NCBI GenBank assembly: GCA_947258675.1
Contig: CAMYJP010000035.1
Coordinates: 5,948-19,209, forward strand
Direction of reading: 5' to 3'
Length of the DNA stretch: 13,262 nucleotides
Origin: an uncultured Desulfobulbaceae bacterium
GTDB taxonomy: Bacteria > Desulfobacterota > Desulfobulbia > Desulfobulbales > BM004
Position numbers and translations under genes: made by a program. Under the pieces are notes generated by a model. The model worked only from the letters and a program-made list of their open reading frames with translations, was not told where the DNA came from and searched no databases. Shown here piece after piece: positions 1 to 8,096 of the stretch; the first letter of the stretch is position 1, and the number at the start of each line of letters is the position of its first letter.

Positions 1-569
1 TACCGGTGGAGTGCATTGTTCGTGGATATATATCCGGTTCATTCTGGAAGGCATACCAGACAAACCAGGAAGTATGTGGAATTCGTTTTGCTGAGGGTAT
101 GGTAGAGTCGGAAAAATTTCCGGAACCTCTTTTTACTCCTTCTACCAAGGCAGAACAGGGAGATCATGATGAAAACATCTCTTTCTCAGAGATGGAAAAT
201 CAAATTGGCAAGAATGAATCCCGACAAATTGCAGATATCTCTATCAGGCTTTATCAGAAAGCAGCTGATTATGCTTTGGAGAAAGGGATAATCATTGCTG
301 ATACTAAATTTGAGTTAGGTTGGTATGATGGAGACCTTATCCTCATAGATGAGGTGCTTACTCCGGACTCATCGAGATTTTGGCCTTTGGATCAGTACAA
401 ACAAGGTGGTGGCCAACCAAGTTTTGATAAACAATTTTTAAGAGATTATCTATTAGGTTTAGATTGGCATAAAAAACCACCGCCTCCGAGATTGCCAGGA
501 GATATTATTGAGAAGACAGAAGCAAGATATCGGGAGGCTTTGGTGAAAATTACCGGCTCGAACATATAA
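1..569 (+). CDS. purC: Phosphoribosylaminoimidazole-succinocarboxamide synthase (SAICAR synthetase), 3' part
   Basis: PurC condenses CAIR with aspartate, using ATP, to make SAICAR in cytosolic de novo purine synthesis. The reading frame is open to the left edge, so the N-terminal part (roughly the first 100 residues of a protein usually 240-300 long) lies outside. The GTG at position 6 is an internal valine codon, not a start. Visible PurC signatures are [17 protein letters not shown] at the left edge, [19 protein letters not shown], and the SAICAR synthetase motif ADTKFELG followed by [15 protein letters not shown]. The C-terminal tail ([17 protein letters not shown], then an [11 protein letters not shown] helix) is also typical. 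It ends with TAA and faces wspR tail to tail across 76 nt. A T-rich stretch follows the stop (about 579-596), but only a 4-bp stem precedes it, so a terminator is not convincing. Identification is secure. Confidence 0.96.
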   Translation, partial: PVECIVRGYISGSFWKAYQTNQEVCGIRFAEGMVESEKFPEPLFTPSTKAEQGDHDENISFSEMENQIGKNESRQIADISIRLYQKAADYALEKGIIIADTKFELGWYDGDLILIDEVLTPDSSRFWPLDQYKQGGGQPSFDKQFLRDYLLGLDWHKKPPPPRLPGDIIEKTEARYREALVKITGSNI

Positions 570-645
570 AATAGCCTGATTTTTTCTATTTTTTTAGATT
601 ACAGGAAAAGAGCGCAAATACAGGAAACGATGGGACAGAGAGCTG

Positions 646-1674
646 TCAACCGGCAATAATTTTACTGAATTTGACTTGATTACGGCCGGACTCTTTAGCC
701 ATATATAACCCCTGATCTGCTGCCGCAACTATACTCTCAGGCAATGTATTCTGTTCTGGAATTGCAGTAGCTACTCCCAGGCTGATAGTTATATGATCGC
801 ATATCTTTGATGTTTCGTGCTGTATATGTAAGTTCTCTATATTTGTGCGTATAGATTCCGCTATTTCCGCTGCTCCTTTCAGGCCTGTTTCTGGTAGAAT
901 AACCGCAAACTCCTCACCACCATAACGCGCTACCAGGTCAGTTTGTCTGGTGACCGTTTTTTCGATGCCGCTGGCAACCATCTTTAGGCATTCATCTCCC
1001 TGCTGGTGTCCGTATTGATCGTTATAAGGTTTGAAATAATCGATATCCAGCATTATGAGGGAAATAGAAGTGCTTTGCCGAATGGCTCGATGCCAGCTGA
1101 TAGTCAGTTCCTGATCAAATCTTCTTCGGTTTGCAATGCCGGTTAAACCATCAAGAGATGAAAGTTTCTCCAGGGAAAGGTTTGCTGCGGCTAGCTTTTT
1201 CTGACTTTCCTGAAGAGCAATAAAAGCCTCATCTCTTTCTTTCTGGTTGATATACGATTTTGAATGATAACGTATCCTTGCGATCAGTTCTATTTTGTCA
1301 GGTAGTTTGACCAGATAGTCATTTGCTCCGAGATTAAAGGCCTGGCTTTTTATCTCAGGCTCTTCCTTGGTAGATAATACTATAATCGGAATCTGATCTG
1401 TTCCTTGATTTGACCTAAAATCACGCACCATCGTAAGGCCATCGAGCTCCGGCATTACCAAATCCTGCAGGATGACTGTCGGCTGAACCTCTGTGGCAAT
1501 CTCAAAGGCTTCTTTAGGGTCCTGGCAATAGTGAAGATCTATATCATTTTCACCATTTAAAGCACGGCGGATTGCCTCGGCGATCATCGGTTGGTCATCA
1601 ATAAGCAGGACAGAGACTTTAACCTGTTGAAAAGGCTCAAGATTATTTGTAAGTGCAGTGGAGTAGCTATCCAT
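646..1674 (-). CDS. wspR: Response regulator-diguanylate cyclase WspR (REC-GGDEF)
   Basis: This is the output protein of the Wsp system. When phosphorylated by WspE it condenses two GTP into c-di-GMP in the cytosol. Residues about 19-140 form a receiver domain with acidic pair D26-D27, phospho-acceptor D71 in ILQDLVMPELDG, and K123. A helical linker (about 143-172) leads to a GGDEF domain (about 173-338) that begins SSLDGLTGIANRRRFD. The active site reads GGEEF (252-256), and the inhibitory I-site RQTD (243-246) lies exactly five residues upstream, so both catalysis and product feedback look intact. Length (342 aa) and the acceptor position closely match Pseudomonas WspR (347 aa, D70), known from the family. 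The ATG is preceded by AAGAGGAA at good spacing, inside the end of wspF, and the two genes overlap by 8 nt. It is the last gene of the operon. Confidence 0.95.
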   Translation of the reverse strand: MDSYSTALTNNLEPFQQVKVSVLLIDDQPMIAEAIRRALNGENDIDLHYCQDPKEAFEIATEVQPTVILQDLVMPELDGLTMVRDFRSNQGTDQIPIIVLSTKEEPEIKSQAFNLGANDYLVKLPDKIELIARIRYHSKSYINQKERDEAFIALQESQKKLAAANLSLEKLSSLDGLTGIANRRRFDQELTISWHRAIRQSTSISLIMLDIDYFKPYNDQYGHQQGDECLKMVASGIEKTVTRQTDLVARYGGEEFAVILPETGLKGAAEIAESIRTNIENLHIQHETSKICDHITISLGVATAIPEQNTLPESIVAAADQGLYMAKESGRNQVKFSKIIAG

Positions 1675-2710
1675 GATAAATTCCTCTTTTGGGGGCCAGC
1701 AGATCGATACAAGCTGGTCCTATGCAATCGATTGATAGAATTTCTTTAGCAGCATTTAATTCAGCTGCCGCTCTGGGCATACCATACACAACGCTGGTGG
1801 CTTGGTCCTGGGCAATGGTATGCCAGCCTTTTTGCTGAAGAGCGAGCATACCTTCAGCTCCATCTCTTCCCATACCAGTGAGAAGTATTCCTATGACGCT
1901 TCCTGACCACCATCGTGCAACGCTTGTGAAAAATACATCAACTGAGGGATGATAATAGTTTTCTCTTGGCTCTTGGGTGTACCGCATGGTGAACTTTGTA
2001 TCGGCCATTACCAGGTGGTCATCCGTACATGCAAAAAGTACGGTGCCCTTATCAGGAATATCACCATCTTTGGCAAGTCTTACAGGTAAGTCTATCTGGC
2101 TGTCTATCCAATTGACCAAGCCTTTAGTAAATTTTGCATCCATATGTTGTATTACTACCACAGCCGCTGGAAAATCTTTGGGCAGCGGTGCGAGTACCCT
2201 GGCCAAAGCCTGAGGCCCGCCTGTTGAAGAACCGATTGCTACTAAACATTTTTCCTGCGGATTATTTATAGGAATAAATTTAGACAGGCCAATCTGGTGC
2301 TTGCGAGTGTCTTTAATGCCTATCAATTTGCCAATACGGTTTATTTTTTCCAGCAAAGCATCTCCGCCATTTGCATTAAAATTCTTACCGAGAACCGGGG
2401 TTGCAACAGCATCGAGAGCACCGGCGCCCATAGCTTCGAAAACTTTGGAAGAATTTCCTGAAACAGAAGCTGTTACAACAAGGATGGAACAGGGTGTTGC
2501 TTGCATTATTTTCCTGGTAGCCTTAACCCCATCCATTTTGGGCATTATCAGGTCCATCAAAACCAAATCCGGTGTTTCGGCAGCACAAGCCTGAACAGCC
2601 TGCTCACCATCATAGGCCACCCAGGTTACCTTATGCAGGCCGGAGGTTTTTAATACCCTGCGCAGACTCTCGACCGCAGTCATTGAATCGTTGACAATTC
2701 CTATCTTCAA
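1667..2710 (-). CDS. wspF: Receptor methylesterase WspF (CheB-like, REC-methylesterase)
   Basis: A CheB-type protein-glutamate methylesterase that removes methyl groups from the receptor WspA. In Pseudomonas its loss locks the Wsp system on. Residues 1-120 are a receiver with phospho-acceptor D53 (LVLMDLIMPKMDG). The N-terminus KIGIVNDSMTAVESLRRVL is characteristic of WspF. Residues about 154-345 are the methylesterase domain with the expected triad: S162 in AIGSSTGGPQAL, H189 in VVVIQHM, and D283 in LLTGMGRDGAEGM. The start is a TTG (2710-2708), chosen because an in-frame TAA lies directly upstream and the next residues match the family N-terminus. The ribosome-binding site is poor (GGGG at about 6 nt). 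A 77-nt gap separates it from wspE, unlike the overlapping junctions elsewhere in the operon, and the gap holds a small hairpin. All catalytic residues are present. Confidence 0.95.
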   Translation of the reverse strand: MKIGIVNDSMTAVESLRRVLKTSGLHKVTWVAYDGEQAVQACAAETPDLVLMDLIMPKMDGVKATRKIMQATPCSILVVTASVSGNSSKVFEAMGAGALDAVATPVLGKNFNANGGDALLEKINRIGKLIGIKDTRKHQIGLSKFIPINNPQEKCLVAIGSSTGGPQALARVLAPLPKDFPAAVVVIQHMDAKFTKGLVNWIDSQIDLPVRLAKDGDIPDKGTVLFACTDDHLVMADTKFTMRYTQEPRENYYHPSVDVFFTSVARWWSGSVIGILLTGMGRDGAEGMLALQQKGWHTIAQDQATSVVYGMPRAAAELNAAKEILSIDCIGPACIDLLAPKRGIYHG

Positions 2711-2732
2711 TTACGGCCCCATTCAGTCCAGC

Positions 2733-2747
2733 ATATCCCAAGGATAT
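2733..2747 (-). promoter_or_regulatory. Small perfect hairpin in the wspE-wspF gap
   Basis: On the transcribed strand the sequence reads AUAUCC-UUG-GGAUAU, a perfect 6-bp stem with a 3-nt loop. It lies 22 nt upstream of the TTG start of wspF. No U-run follows, so it does not look like a terminator. It may tune wspF translation or mRNA processing within the operon. This is inference from symmetry and position; 6-bp AU-rich stems also arise by chance. Confidence 0.3.
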
Positions 2748-2787
2748 TATGCGTGTTACAAGTTGTTAGCATAGTCTGTATATCTAT

Positions 2788-5541
2788 TCAGTGTTGTTGA
2801 ACATTTTCTCTTGGTGCATTACCGATCAGGTCTACCACAGCATTTACAAGAGCCTCATCCTTGAAACTACCTTTAGTTAGATAATAATCCGCTCCAGCCT
2901 CAAGTCCTCGGTGACGATCTTCTATACGATCTTTATACGACACTATAACGATTGGGATATCAGAGAGGTTATGATCTTTTTTTATTTGTGTGATCAGCTC
3001 AATTCCATCCATTCGCGGCATATCCACATCTGTTATAATCAGGTCATAGCTTTTTGTGCGCAGTGTATTCCAGGCGTCTATCCCATCAAAGGCCACGTCA
3101 ACATCATATCCCTTGGCACTTAACATTTCCTTTTCAACTTCTCGTACTGTTATTGAATCATCGGCAACCAGAATGCGCTTATTGCCATTTTCATCATCAG
3201 CATCAATGGATTGACCAATACGTTTAAGAAGATTATCGGATATGAGAATATCTACGGATCGAACCATGTCTTCAACATCTATTATTAAAACAGGAGTGCC
3301 ATCTTCTAAAATTGATGCTGAGCTTATATCTTTTATTTTCCCAAATTTGGGATCAAGTGCTTGAACAACGAGATCGCGAATACCCCAGAATCGATCAACA
3401 ATAATTCCGTATTGATTCATCCTATCACTGAAAACTATTACATCATAGGTATCCTGGTTTAAGGGTTTTGGTAGAGTTTGAAGTACTTGCTGGCCTGAAA
3501 CCAAGCCGATTCGTCTGTCATTAAATGTAAAATATTGTCGACCCTGCACTTCTTTAATTTGGTCTTGAGATACTTTTATGACATGGTCAATATTCACCAA
3601 TGGAAAAGCATATGGTTCATGGCTTATTTCGGCAAGCAATGCTCGCATTACCGAAAGAGTCAGAGGCAACTGCAATTCAAAACGAGTCCCCTGGTCAAGT
3701 TTTGTAGAGGAATGTATAACACCGCGAATTTCGTGGAGTACGCTGTGCACAACATCCATGCCGACTCCGCGGCCCGATATCTTGTCAACAGATTCTTTGG
3801 TACTGAAGTTTGGTAAAAATAAAAACTCCATTAATTCTGCATCGGTCAGGTCTTCAGCTATTTCCTCTGAAACCAGTTTTTTATTGATCACGGTTTGCCG
3901 AATTTGTTTAAGATTGATTCCCTTTCCATCATCCTCAACAATAATATTGAGCATTCCGGCTCGATGCCTTATTTCTAGGCGAAGATTAGCTTCCCGGGGT
4001 TTATTTTTGCTAACACGGTCTTCAGGGTTCTCTAAACCATGATCCAGTGCGTTTCGAAGCAGGTGATTCAATGGCGCTTCAATTTTTTCAAGTATATCTC
4101 TGTCTACAGGGGTGTCTGCTCCGATTATTTCAAATTTAACTTCTTTTCCTAGTTCTCGGGCTAAATCCCGCACCATACGAGGAAAACCTTTAATACCTTC
4201 TGAAAAAGGGAGCATACGGCTTGCAATGGCTTCATGATAGAGCCTATGAGAGATTTCAGAAGAGTGACGGGAATGTGTTTCGACTATGGCGATATTTTCG
4301 ATAGTGATGTTGCGGCAGATCTCAATTTTTTTACGGAGATCAATCATTCGGCTGCCATTTGCCTGTCCTGTATTTACATCAGATATATTTTCATTAATTG
4401 TCTCTAGAACTTGTAAGATTTCATCCTGTTTCTGCTTTAGGCGCCGCATTTTTGAAGAAAATGTCGGAAGCCAGCGGGATTCAATTAAAACTTCTCCTGC
4501 TAACCCCATGAGTCTGCTCATGTTTTCAGCGGATATTCTAATTGACCGTTGATTTTCTTTATCTTCTGCTTTTTTGAGTTTCTGTTGTGGCGCCTCTGTT
4601 TTTATTTCAGGTTGCTGACCATTTTCCTTTTGTTTTGCAAAAGATTGGAATGACGAGACAAGAGAGTTAATCTCTTCTTGACGATGGGAGATAAAAGCAT
4701 CAGCATCATCCATTTTGGCAATATCATCTAAGATGTCAACTCCCTGCAGCAGCAAATCAATACACTGTTTATCAAGCGTAATTACACCATTTTGTCCGGC
4801 TACAAAAACATCTTCCATGGCATGGGCTATTTTTATTGCCGGATCAAGCTCTACAATACGAGCTGCTCCTTTTAAGGAATGAGCAGCTCGCATAAGTGAT
4901 TCAAGTATCTCTGGAGAGTTTGGTTCTTTTTCAAGGTCTATGAGTTTGTGTGAAAGAATATCGCAATGATTCTCTGCTTCTACGCGGAACAGGTCCAACA
5001 TTGACATATTATGGATATCGTTGAGCGGGGCTTTCTTTTTTTCTGATGTTTGAATTGGACCGTCAGTTGTTTGGGTTGGATCTTTGATGGGTTCACATGC
5101 AGAAGACAATTCTGAGGGACTATTTCCTTTTGAAATTGCATTCAATGTTTCAGATAATGATTTAATGTCATTTGAGTGATCGACTATCCATTTGTTTATT
5201 TCTTCATCTGATATTTGGGAAATATTGCCTAACAGATCAACACAGGAAAGCAAGGAATCAATATTCTGTTTGGAGAGGATAATTTTTTCTTGCTGACAGG
5301 CGACAAAGATATCCTCCATTGCGTGAGCGATTTTTATAGCTGGGTCTACCTCCACTATTTTTGCAGCTCCTTTAGCTGAATGGGAGGCTCTCATCAGTGA
5401 TTCGAGAATATCTTTGTTTGCTGAGTTTTTTTCCAGTTCCAGGAGCTGATCTGTCAGTGTGGAACAATGATTTTCTATTTCAATTCGAAATAGCTCCATC
5501 ATTGACATACCGCTGAAATCTGTTTCATTGCATTTGGTCAT
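2788..5541 (-). CDS. wspE: Hybrid chemotaxis-type histidine kinase WspE (CheA-REC) with duplicated Hpt domain
   Basis: This is the central kinase of the Wsp system: it autophosphorylates on an Hpt histidine and passes phosphate to WspR and WspF. Domain order: Hpt1 (about 12-110, acceptor H54 in MRASHSAKGAAK); an acidic linker; Hpt2 (about 179-277, acceptor H221 in MRAAHSLKGAAR); a dimerisation region (about 330-440); the ATPase (about 445-625) with N-box HLLRNALDHG, G1 DDGKG (537-541) and G2 GRGVGMD (590-596); a CheW-like P5 domain (about 628-770); and a C-terminal receiver (about 788-908) with D794-D795, acceptor D838 in ITDVDMPRMDG, and K890. At 917 aa it is well over 100 residues longer than the Pseudomonas protein as I recall it, and the second Hpt explains the excess. 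All catalytic motifs look intact. Its ATG overlaps the wspD stop by 4 nt (ATGA), so the two are probably translationally coupled. Confidence 0.95.
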   Translation of the reverse strand: MTKCNETDFSGMSMMELFRIEIENHCSTLTDQLLELEKNSANKDILESLMRASHSAKGAAKIVEVDPAIKIAHAMEDIFVACQQEKIILSKQNIDSLLSCVDLLGNISQISDEEINKWIVDHSNDIKSLSETLNAISKGNSPSELSSACEPIKDPTQTTDGPIQTSEKKKAPLNDIHNMSMLDLFRVEAENHCDILSHKLIDLEKEPNSPEILESLMRAAHSLKGAARIVELDPAIKIAHAMEDVFVAGQNGVITLDKQCIDLLLQGVDILDDIAKMDDADAFISHRQEEINSLVSSFQSFAKQKENGQQPEIKTEAPQQKLKKAEDKENQRSIRISAENMSRLMGLAGEVLIESRWLPTFSSKMRRLKQKQDEILQVLETINENISDVNTGQANGSRMIDLRKKIEICRNITIENIAIVETHSRHSSEISHRLYHEAIASRMLPFSEGIKGFPRMVRDLARELGKEVKFEIIGADTPVDRDILEKIEAPLNHLLRNALDHGLENPEDRVSKNKPREANLRLEIRHRAGMLNIIVEDDGKGINLKQIRQTVINKKLVSEEIAEDLTDAELMEFLFLPNFSTKESVDKISGRGVGMDVVHSVLHEIRGVIHSSTKLDQGTRFELQLPLTLSVMRALLAEISHEPYAFPLVNIDHVIKVSQDQIKEVQGRQYFTFNDRRIGLVSGQQVLQTLPKPLNQDTYDVIVFSDRMNQYGIIVDRFWGIRDLVVQALDPKFGKIKDISSASILEDGTPVLIIDVEDMVRSVDILISDNLLKRIGQSIDADDENGNKRILVADDSITVREVEKEMLSAKGYDVDVAFDGIDAWNTLRTKSYDLIITDVDMPRMDGIELITQIKKDHNLSDIPIVIVSYKDRIEDRHRGLEAGADYYLTKGSFKDEALVNAVVDLIGNAPRENVQQH
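4711..5508 (-). repeat. Tandem duplication of the Hpt domain within wspE
   Basis: Two copies of about 97-99 codons are encoded at 5508-5212 (residues 12-110) and 5007-4711 (residues 179-277). They are separated by a low-complexity linker of about 68 residues rich in Ser, Thr, Pro and Lys. A hand alignment gives about 60% amino-acid identity. Identical blocks include ILESLMRA, DPAIKIAHAMED and the HSxKGAA phospho-acceptor box. Both acceptor histidine codons are CAT (5382-5380 and 4881-4879). Divergence at the DNA level shows that the duplication is not recent and that both copies have been kept under selection. Confidence 0.9.
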
Positions 5542-6233
5542 AAAAGGTCCTTAGTCAGTGAATGAAGGAGAGGGCGGATTCTGAGTAAACCGATATCTTT
5601 GTTATTTCTGCACAATATACCTTTGGTATAGGCTGCTTTGGAGCCAGAAACCGTTACCGGTAAATCACGGAGCATTTCCGGTTGATAGCGGACAACTCCG
5701 TAAATCTCTGTCACAGGGAATGTGATGACCTGACCCTCATAATTAACCACTATCAGACGTTCAGGGGCCATATACCCTTTTTTATTTTTATCCTGTTCAT
5801 CTCTTTCGATTCCCAATACAGTTCCTATGGAGACACAGACTTCTAGTTTACCTTTGATGTTGACGAGACCTCTGAGGGTGTTATTGCTCATGTGTGGGAT
5901 AGTATGAATTATTCCCATATCGACAACCTCTCGCACCATCTTCGCTGGTATTGCCAACCATTCTTTACCGCATCGGAATGCAAATGCTGATTTAGTTCCC
6001 GTGGTTACCTTTTGTTTTTCCTCAGAAAGGAGGGCGGTCCATTCATCCTGGTAATCTGATGAAATAGAACGATCCAGGAGACTCCTGCCTGTAGAAGAAT
6101 AAACCGGGCAGTTTCTGCAGTGAAGTACCCGCTCCAACTCAGGACATTTTTTGTCCGTGCGGGACCATACTCCATTGGTATTCCAACAATCTTTAATTTC
6201 AATCTCCGATATTGCGTGTTGTTCGGTCTGCAA
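5538..6233 (-). CDS. wspD: CheW-like coupling protein WspD with N-terminal cysteine cluster
   Basis: A coupling protein linking the receptor WspA to the kinase WspE at the membrane-proximal signalling array. Residues about 82-228 are a CheW domain (SAFAFRCGKEWLAIPAKMVREVVD, then RGLVNIKGKLEVCVSIGTVLGI). The first 80 residues form the WspD-type extension with DCWNTNGVW, KCPEL, LHCRNCPVYS and SLLDRSISSDYQDEW, including cysteines C16, C30, C39 and C42. The start is TTG (6233-6231): an in-frame TGA sits directly upstream, AGAGGA lies 8 nt away, and no early in-frame ATG exists. The 25-nt gap to wspC supplies this ribosome-binding site. The stop overlaps the wspE start by 4 nt. The order CheR-CheW-CheA-REC supports WspD rather than an ordinary CheW. 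Confidence 0.93.
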   Translation of the reverse strand: MQTEQHAISEIEIKDCWNTNGVWSRTDKKCPELERVLHCRNCPVYSSTGRSLLDRSISSDYQDEWTALLSEEKQKVTTGTKSAFAFRCGKEWLAIPAKMVREVVDMGIIHTIPHMSNNTLRGLVNIKGKLEVCVSIGTVLGIERDEQDKNKKGYMAPERLIVVNYEGQVITFPVTEIYGVVRYQPEMLRDLPVTVSGSKAAYTKGILCRNNKDIGLLRIRPLLHSLTKDLL

Positions 6234-6258
6234 TCAAATGTCCTCTTGTACTAATATT

Positions 6259-7527
6259 TTAAGTAGGTATTCTTTCTAATCTGTCCTTAAAAATTTTAGC
6301 TTTACCAACATCACCGGATTTCTCTGCCAACAAAGAAAGAAGAAGAAGCGCATCTTTATGATTAGGTTCCAAATACACTGATTTTCGCAGCAGCTTTGCA
6401 GCTTCGCAAGGATTCCCGGCTTCGTCCTGGATCATACCAAGCAGAAAATATGCTTCGGCAGAGGGACCATGGAGGGTTAGATATTTCTTACAAAGTTCTG
6501 CCGCTTCTTTATGACGGCCTTCATCAGCCAACAAACGGGCATTTATTATTTTTTCAGTAACAGATGGTTTTGGTGTTTTTATGGGTTTTGTTGTTGTTGA
6601 ATATTTATAGCTTTTAGCGAGAATTGAAGAATATGATTTTTTTCTGCGTTTCAGAGCATGAGGCGATGTTTTTAACGGGGTAGTATTCACCCTATCTGAA
6701 TGAATCGAGTGTGAATTATTTTTGCATTCAGTGGGATCTATTTTCCTGAAAGCAAAAGCGTTAGGGAAGATTGATTGTTTGAAGCGGTCCTGGCTCAACA
6801 ATCCGCTTTCAGCATGCCCAACAAAAAGCAGCCCGTCCATGGCCAGCATGCATTCAAGGTTTTTCAGCGCCAGCTCTCTTGACCTTTTGTCCAGGTAAAT
6901 CAATACATTCCGGCATAAAAGTATGTCGAAGATACCAAGGCCTTCCATAAAGGAAGAATCAAGAAGGTTACCATTAAAGAACCGGACTTTTTTTCGAATC
7001 GACTCATTGAGCAGAAAAGTATTGTCATCAGTCTGATGGAAATATTTTTCTCGCGTTTTTACATCCTTTTCTCTGAAAGAATTATTTCTGTATTCTCCTT
7101 TTTTTGCTTTCTCTAACGAGCGTTTACTTATGTCCATGGCATAAATTACAAAAAGATCTTGCGATATTCCGGCTTCAATGAGAGTCATGGCTACAGAATA
7201 TGCCTCTTCTCCTGTTGAACAGGGAGCACTCAATATTCGAAGTATATGACCATTATTTTTAGCAAGTGTAAGTTGGGCATGTCTGGTAAGTGCCTTGAAC
7301 GGCTGTTTGTCTCTGAAAAACCATGTTTCCGGCACGACAACTTCTTCAATCAGTTCATTCAGTTCTTTGCTTGAGGATTTGAGTTTGTTTATATAGACTT
7401 CTTTATTTGTTACTGAAAGGGACTTCATTCGCCTGCAAAGTGCCCTGTTTAAGCTTGAGTGCCCAATTGAGCTGATTTCAAGACCCATTTTATTTTGTAG
7501 GAGTGTCTCAATTTCAACTACGGGCAT
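6259..7527 (-). CDS. wspC: Receptor methyltransferase WspC (CheR with C-terminal TPRs)
   Basis: Transfers methyl groups from S-adenosylmethionine to glutamates of WspA, opposing WspF. Residues 1-75 are the CheR N-terminal helical domain, ending in VVVPETWFFRD. Residues about 76-265 are the methyltransferase domain: SAM-binding LRILSAPCSTGEEAYSVAM (96-114), acidic loop YAMDISKRSLEKA, and FDILLCRNVLIYLD (200-213). A basic, Ser/Thr-rich linker (about 266-322) leads to roughly three TPR units (about 325-420), for example ADEGRHKEAAELCKKYL and AEAYFLLGMIQDEAGNPCEAAKLLRKSVYLEPNH. CheR plus TPR is the WspC architecture and the length (422 aa) agrees. The ATG has AAGG 7 nt upstream. It is separated from wspB by 125 nt, the largest gap in the operon, which holds no gene and contains a 12-bp palindrome (7629-7640). 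Confidence 0.94.
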   Translation of the reverse strand: MPVVEIETLLQNKMGLEISSIGHSSLNRALCRRMKSLSVTNKEVYINKLKSSSKELNELIEEVVVPETWFFRDKQPFKALTRHAQLTLAKNNGHILRILSAPCSTGEEAYSVAMTLIEAGISQDLFVIYAMDISKRSLEKAKKGEYRNNSFREKDVKTREKYFHQTDDNTFLLNESIRKKVRFFNGNLLDSSFMEGLGIFDILLCRNVLIYLDKRSRELALKNLECMLAMDGLLFVGHAESGLLSQDRFKQSIFPNAFAFRKIDPTECKNNSHSIHSDRVNTTPLKTSPHALKRRKKSYSSILAKSYKYSTTTKPIKTPKPSVTEKIINARLLADEGRHKEAAELCKKYLTLHGPSAEAYFLLGMIQDEAGNPCEAAKLLRKSVYLEPNHKDALLLLSLLAEKSGDVGKAKIFKDRLERIPT

Positions 7528-7652
7528 ATCTTGACCTTTGCTGCCTTTGCATGAATGATTATTTGCTGATAGTTAATCGAAGTTTGAATTTGGATCGGGA
7601 TTGAGAATTAAATGCCATTTATAGAACGAATGAATTCATTAAGAATTACTAC

Positions 7653-8096
7653 CTAAAATAACATGTCAATCTCATGGGCCGGCAGCATATGATTAAAATC
7701 AAACCAACGAATCATTTCACATCCATCGTTTTTTGAATCATTCCGTAATAAATAATCATCTACAATGTTTCCGGGAGACAGAGGGGCGGAAAGAGTACTC
7801 TTAATCGTTTCGGTGATCTGTTCAGCAATCAACCCGAGTATTGCCTCCCTGGTCTGATTAATTTGATAATTCAAAAGGATGATTCGGGTACTGAATTTCT
7901 CTACAGACTGTTTCCCCTCCGCCAGATACCTCAGGTCAACAACAGGTACTGGTTTCCCCCGATAATTCATCAAACCGGCAACATAATCCGGAGCCAGAGG
8001 GATTTTTTTCAGTTTAACCAGGGGAACAATTTCAGCTATTTGGCTTGTCTCTATAGCATACCGTCCTCCCTCTAACTCAAAGATTAGAAGCAGCAT
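7653..8096 (-). CDS. wspB: CheW-like coupling protein WspB
   Basis: A small CheW protein (147 aa from the chosen start) that couples receptor and kinase; the whole length is a single CheW fold. It begins [26 protein letters not shown], followed by [29 protein letters not shown] and ending [41 protein letters not shown]. An upstream in-frame ATG at 8108 would add four residues but has no Shine-Dalgarno sequence. The ATG at 8096 has GAGGAA about 5 nt upstream and gives an N-terminus matching WspB, so I prefer it. The gene overlaps the end of wspA by 20 nt (32 nt with the longer start). Its position right after the receptor fits WspB. Confidence 0.93.
   Translation of the reverse strand: MLLLIFELEGGRYAIETSQIAEIVPLVKLKKIPLAPDYVAGLMNYRGKPVPVVDLRYLAEGKQSVEKFSTRIILLNYQINQTREAILGLIAEQITETIKSTLSAPLSPGNIVDDYLLRNDSKNDGCEMIRWFDFNHMLPAHEIDMLF

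Noticed and set aside
570..645. Possible terminator after purC (T-rich tract at about 579-596)
   Set aside because: Only a 4-bp GGCT/AGCC stem with a 14-nt loop precedes the T-tract, which is too weak to call.
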